Of a stretch of DNA of 50,537 bases, positions 49,215 to 50,537 are shown in pieces (within the stretch, counting starts at the first letter, position 1; each line of letters starts with the position of its first letter). Origin of the DNA: a virus; the IMG/VR virus record IMGVR_UViG_3300025028_000002, positions 1-50,537 of that record. One strand, written 5' to 3'. A program made the position numbers and the translations under genes. The notes below the pieces were generated by a model. The model had not been told where the DNA came from and made no database searches. It worked only from the letters and a program-made list of their open reading frames with translations.

Positions 49215-49736
49215 ATGTTTACTAGCAGACAAGACAGTTACATCGAGGGCGATATTAAGAGTGTCGCCACTCGATTTTATGAAGAGCTATATACGACCGG
49301 CTACTCACTTCTTGAAAGTGATGTAGAGCGTATTATTACTGATGTTTGCCGCGATTACCTGGCATGGGGCGGTGCGTTACGTGCGTATGATCTTGATGAT
49401 CAAGATGATACTTATACGTTACTTCTTGATAGCGCAACAAATATCTACAACGACGAATGGAGCATTATTAGGCCTGTTGTTGTGGCTAGATGCGACCTTA
49501 TGCAAGCTAAACGCATGGAAGGCGCTCAAAACTTAGGGGTTCAGCCGGCTGGCATGGGCTCAAGTGAGGCCTACCAAAACCACAGAGAAGCTATGCTAGA
49601 AATGAAGAGGGAGGCGTTTAATACACACCCCTTTAGCGTTGATAGTACGGCCGATCTTGAGGGTAAAAACCAAACTAACAATACGATTGATCTTTTTCAA
49701 AGCATTCAGATTAATTACAACGGTTGGTGGAATTGA
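49215..49736 (+). CDS. Late protein at the IS200/IS605 insertion, probably truncated
   Basis: A protein of 173 residues (MFTSRQDSYIEGDIKSVATR..., ending INYNGWWN). The stop TGA (49734-49736) lies exactly at the junction with the insertion sequence right end, so the natural C-terminus may be missing and the stop borrowed from the element. It is 11 bases after the tail tube gene. No family recognised; probably structural. Confidence 0.5.
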   Translation: MFTSRQDSYIEGDIKSVATRFYEELYTTGYSLLESDVERIITDVCRDYLAWGGALRAYDLDDQDDTYTLLLDSATNIYNDEWSIIRPVVVARCDLMQAKRMEGAQNLGVQPAGMGSSEAYQNHREAMLEMKREAFNTHPFSVDSTADLEGKNQTNNTIDLFQSIQINYNGWWN

Positions 49737-49800
49737 CTTCCTCCCCTCCCTAAAGTGAGGGGATTCCCGATATTGCTACCGAGAACTTCCTAATTCAATG
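49737..49800 (-). mobile_element. Right end of an IS200/IS605-type element
   Basis: On the minus strand, downstream of tnpB, TCCCCTC and GAGGGGA (plus 49742-49748 and 49757-49763) form the subterminal hairpin typical of IS200/IS605 right ends, followed by GGAGGAAGTCAA, near the usual TCAA-type end. In known relatives the guide-like omega RNA covers the end of tnpB and this region. Confidence 0.75.
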
Positions 49801-49821
49801 AGAACAGCTTATGCAGACTAA

Positions 49822-50537
49822 CTACACAAGACTGACATTCTCTCCAAAGGCTAACCCCGCAAGCCCTGCGGTTAAAATGTTTTTGGCAGCATTGATATCA
49901 CGATCATGGGTGGTTTTGCACTCAGGGCAATCCCAGTGGCGTGTATCAAGCGCCAAGAAATTCAAGGTATATCCACAGTTGGAACAGCGTTTAGAGCTTG
50001 GGAAAAATTGGTCTATCTTAGAGATAGTCCGACCAGCCCAGTCCGCTTTGTATTCCAACTGGTTAACAAAGTTACCCCAACTGGCGTCAGCGATATGCTT
50101 GGCCAGCTTAGGATTTTTAATCATGTTTTTTATTCGAAGCGATTCAACACAAATAACTTGGTTTTCGTTTATTAATTTGCGGGACAACTTGTGCAAGTTA
50201 TCCAATCGACAATCGGAGATTTTGGCGTGAATACGAGCAACTCTCATCTTAGCCTTAGCGCGATTAGCCGAGCCGAGTTTTTTTCGACTCAAGGCGCGCT
50301 GGGCTTTGGTGAGTTTAGTGGCGTATTTAGCAGTCAGGCGAGGATTGTCGATTTTAATACCGCTATCGGTAACAAACAGGTGCTTAATGCCAACATCAAT
50401 ACCGATATTACTATCAGACTTTGGCAAGACCTGATTTTCAAACTCGCACAGGCACGATACAAAGTAACGTCCTGCACAATCTTTGGAAATGGTAATGGTG
50501 CTTGGTGCGCTTGGCAGTTGCCTAGACCAACGTATAT
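49822..50537 (-). CDS. tnpB: TnpB-type RNA-guided nuclease, C-terminal part (runs off the window)
   Basis: At least 238 codons are visible. RuvC-like residues are intact: NIGIDVGIKHLF (first Asp), VICVESLRIKNM (Glu) and DRDINAAKNI (last Asp), with the zinc finger CSNCG...CPEC. The frame continues upstream of the Met near 50427 (ITISKDCAGRYFVSCLCEFE), so the protein is the normal long form starting outside. TnpB is an RNA-guided DNA nuclease that preserves the element's copies at the donor site. No tnpA is seen in the window. Confidence 0.9.
   Translation of the reverse strand, partial: IRWSRQLPSAPSTITISKDCAGRYFVSCLCEFENQVLPKSDSNIGIDVGIKHLFVTDSGIKIDNPRLTAKYATKLTKAQRALSRKKLGSANRAKAKMRVARIHAKISDCRLDNLHKLSRKLINENQVICVESLRIKNMIKNPKLAKHIADASWGNFVNQLEYKADWAGRTISKIDQFFPSSKRCSNCGYTLNFLALDTRHWDCPECKTTHDRDINAAKNILTAGLAGLAFGENVSLV

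Noticed and set aside
20082-49736. Frequent GCCAGC/GGCCAG words across the phage genes as a possible uptake or packaging signal
   Set aside because: They occur mostly in coding frames for Ala-Ser and Gly-Gln, without fixed spacing or strand bias that I could establish; counting would be needed.

Overview
The window is mostly a contractile-tailed (myovirus-type) prophage in what looks like a Moraxellaceae genome (Moraxella, Psychrobacter or a relative). The grounds are moderate-to-low GC, the style of the SSB, Erf and Slam proteins, and a Slam/surface-lipoprotein pair of the kind known from Moraxella and Neisseria. The species call is inference. About 1.2 kb at the left is chromosomal: an IS3-type transposase start, a 5'-truncated gene, an AT-rich empty stretch, then the 3' part of a CAT-anticodon tRNA on the minus strand. 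The tRNA 5' half is missing and is replaced by phage DNA, so this is an attachment junction. The prophage runs rightward and leaves the window, and the integrase must lie outside.

Early region: a leftward operon (7445 down to 1550) encodes small unknown proteins, an Erf annealing protein, SSB, a candidate structured RNA, a DnaQ-like exonuclease, a MazG-like pyrophosphohydrolase and an AlpA/excisionase-like DNA-binding protein. The immunity region (7563-8726) has divergent PL and PR promoters sharing the -10 TAAACT, several palindromic operators, a CI-like repressor whose S24 protease catalytic residues are replaced, and a Cro-like protein. The rightward early operon holds a Rha/KilAC antirepressor, O-like and P-like replication proteins with an iteron origin inside the O gene, small proteins, a VRR-NUC nuclease, an XRE regulator and a terminase-small-like protein.

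Cargo (about 14.4-20.0 kb): between a palindromic IS-end-like element and the first late promoter lie a Slam-type outer-membrane translocator, a lipoprotein with nine near-identical 55-56 residue repeats and a TbpB-like barrel, a decayed serine recombinase and an HNH protein. A second cargo gene, a TauE/SafE-like metal transporter with a histidine-rich tail, sits backward inside the tail operon at 47.5-48.35 kb.

Late region (20.0-49.7 kb): tail lysozyme protein, possible prohead protease, large terminase, tail fibres, major capsid, a 1262-residue fibre, a BspA-type receptor-binding protein, tail sheath, baseplate proteins and tail tube. It is divided by six promoters of one design: a GGAACACCCC box, 23-24 bp, a -10-like hexamer, then a hairpin whose 3' arm carries the ribosome-binding site of the next gene. 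No portal, endolysin or clear holin was recognised. An IS200/IS605 element with tnpB interrupts the right edge.
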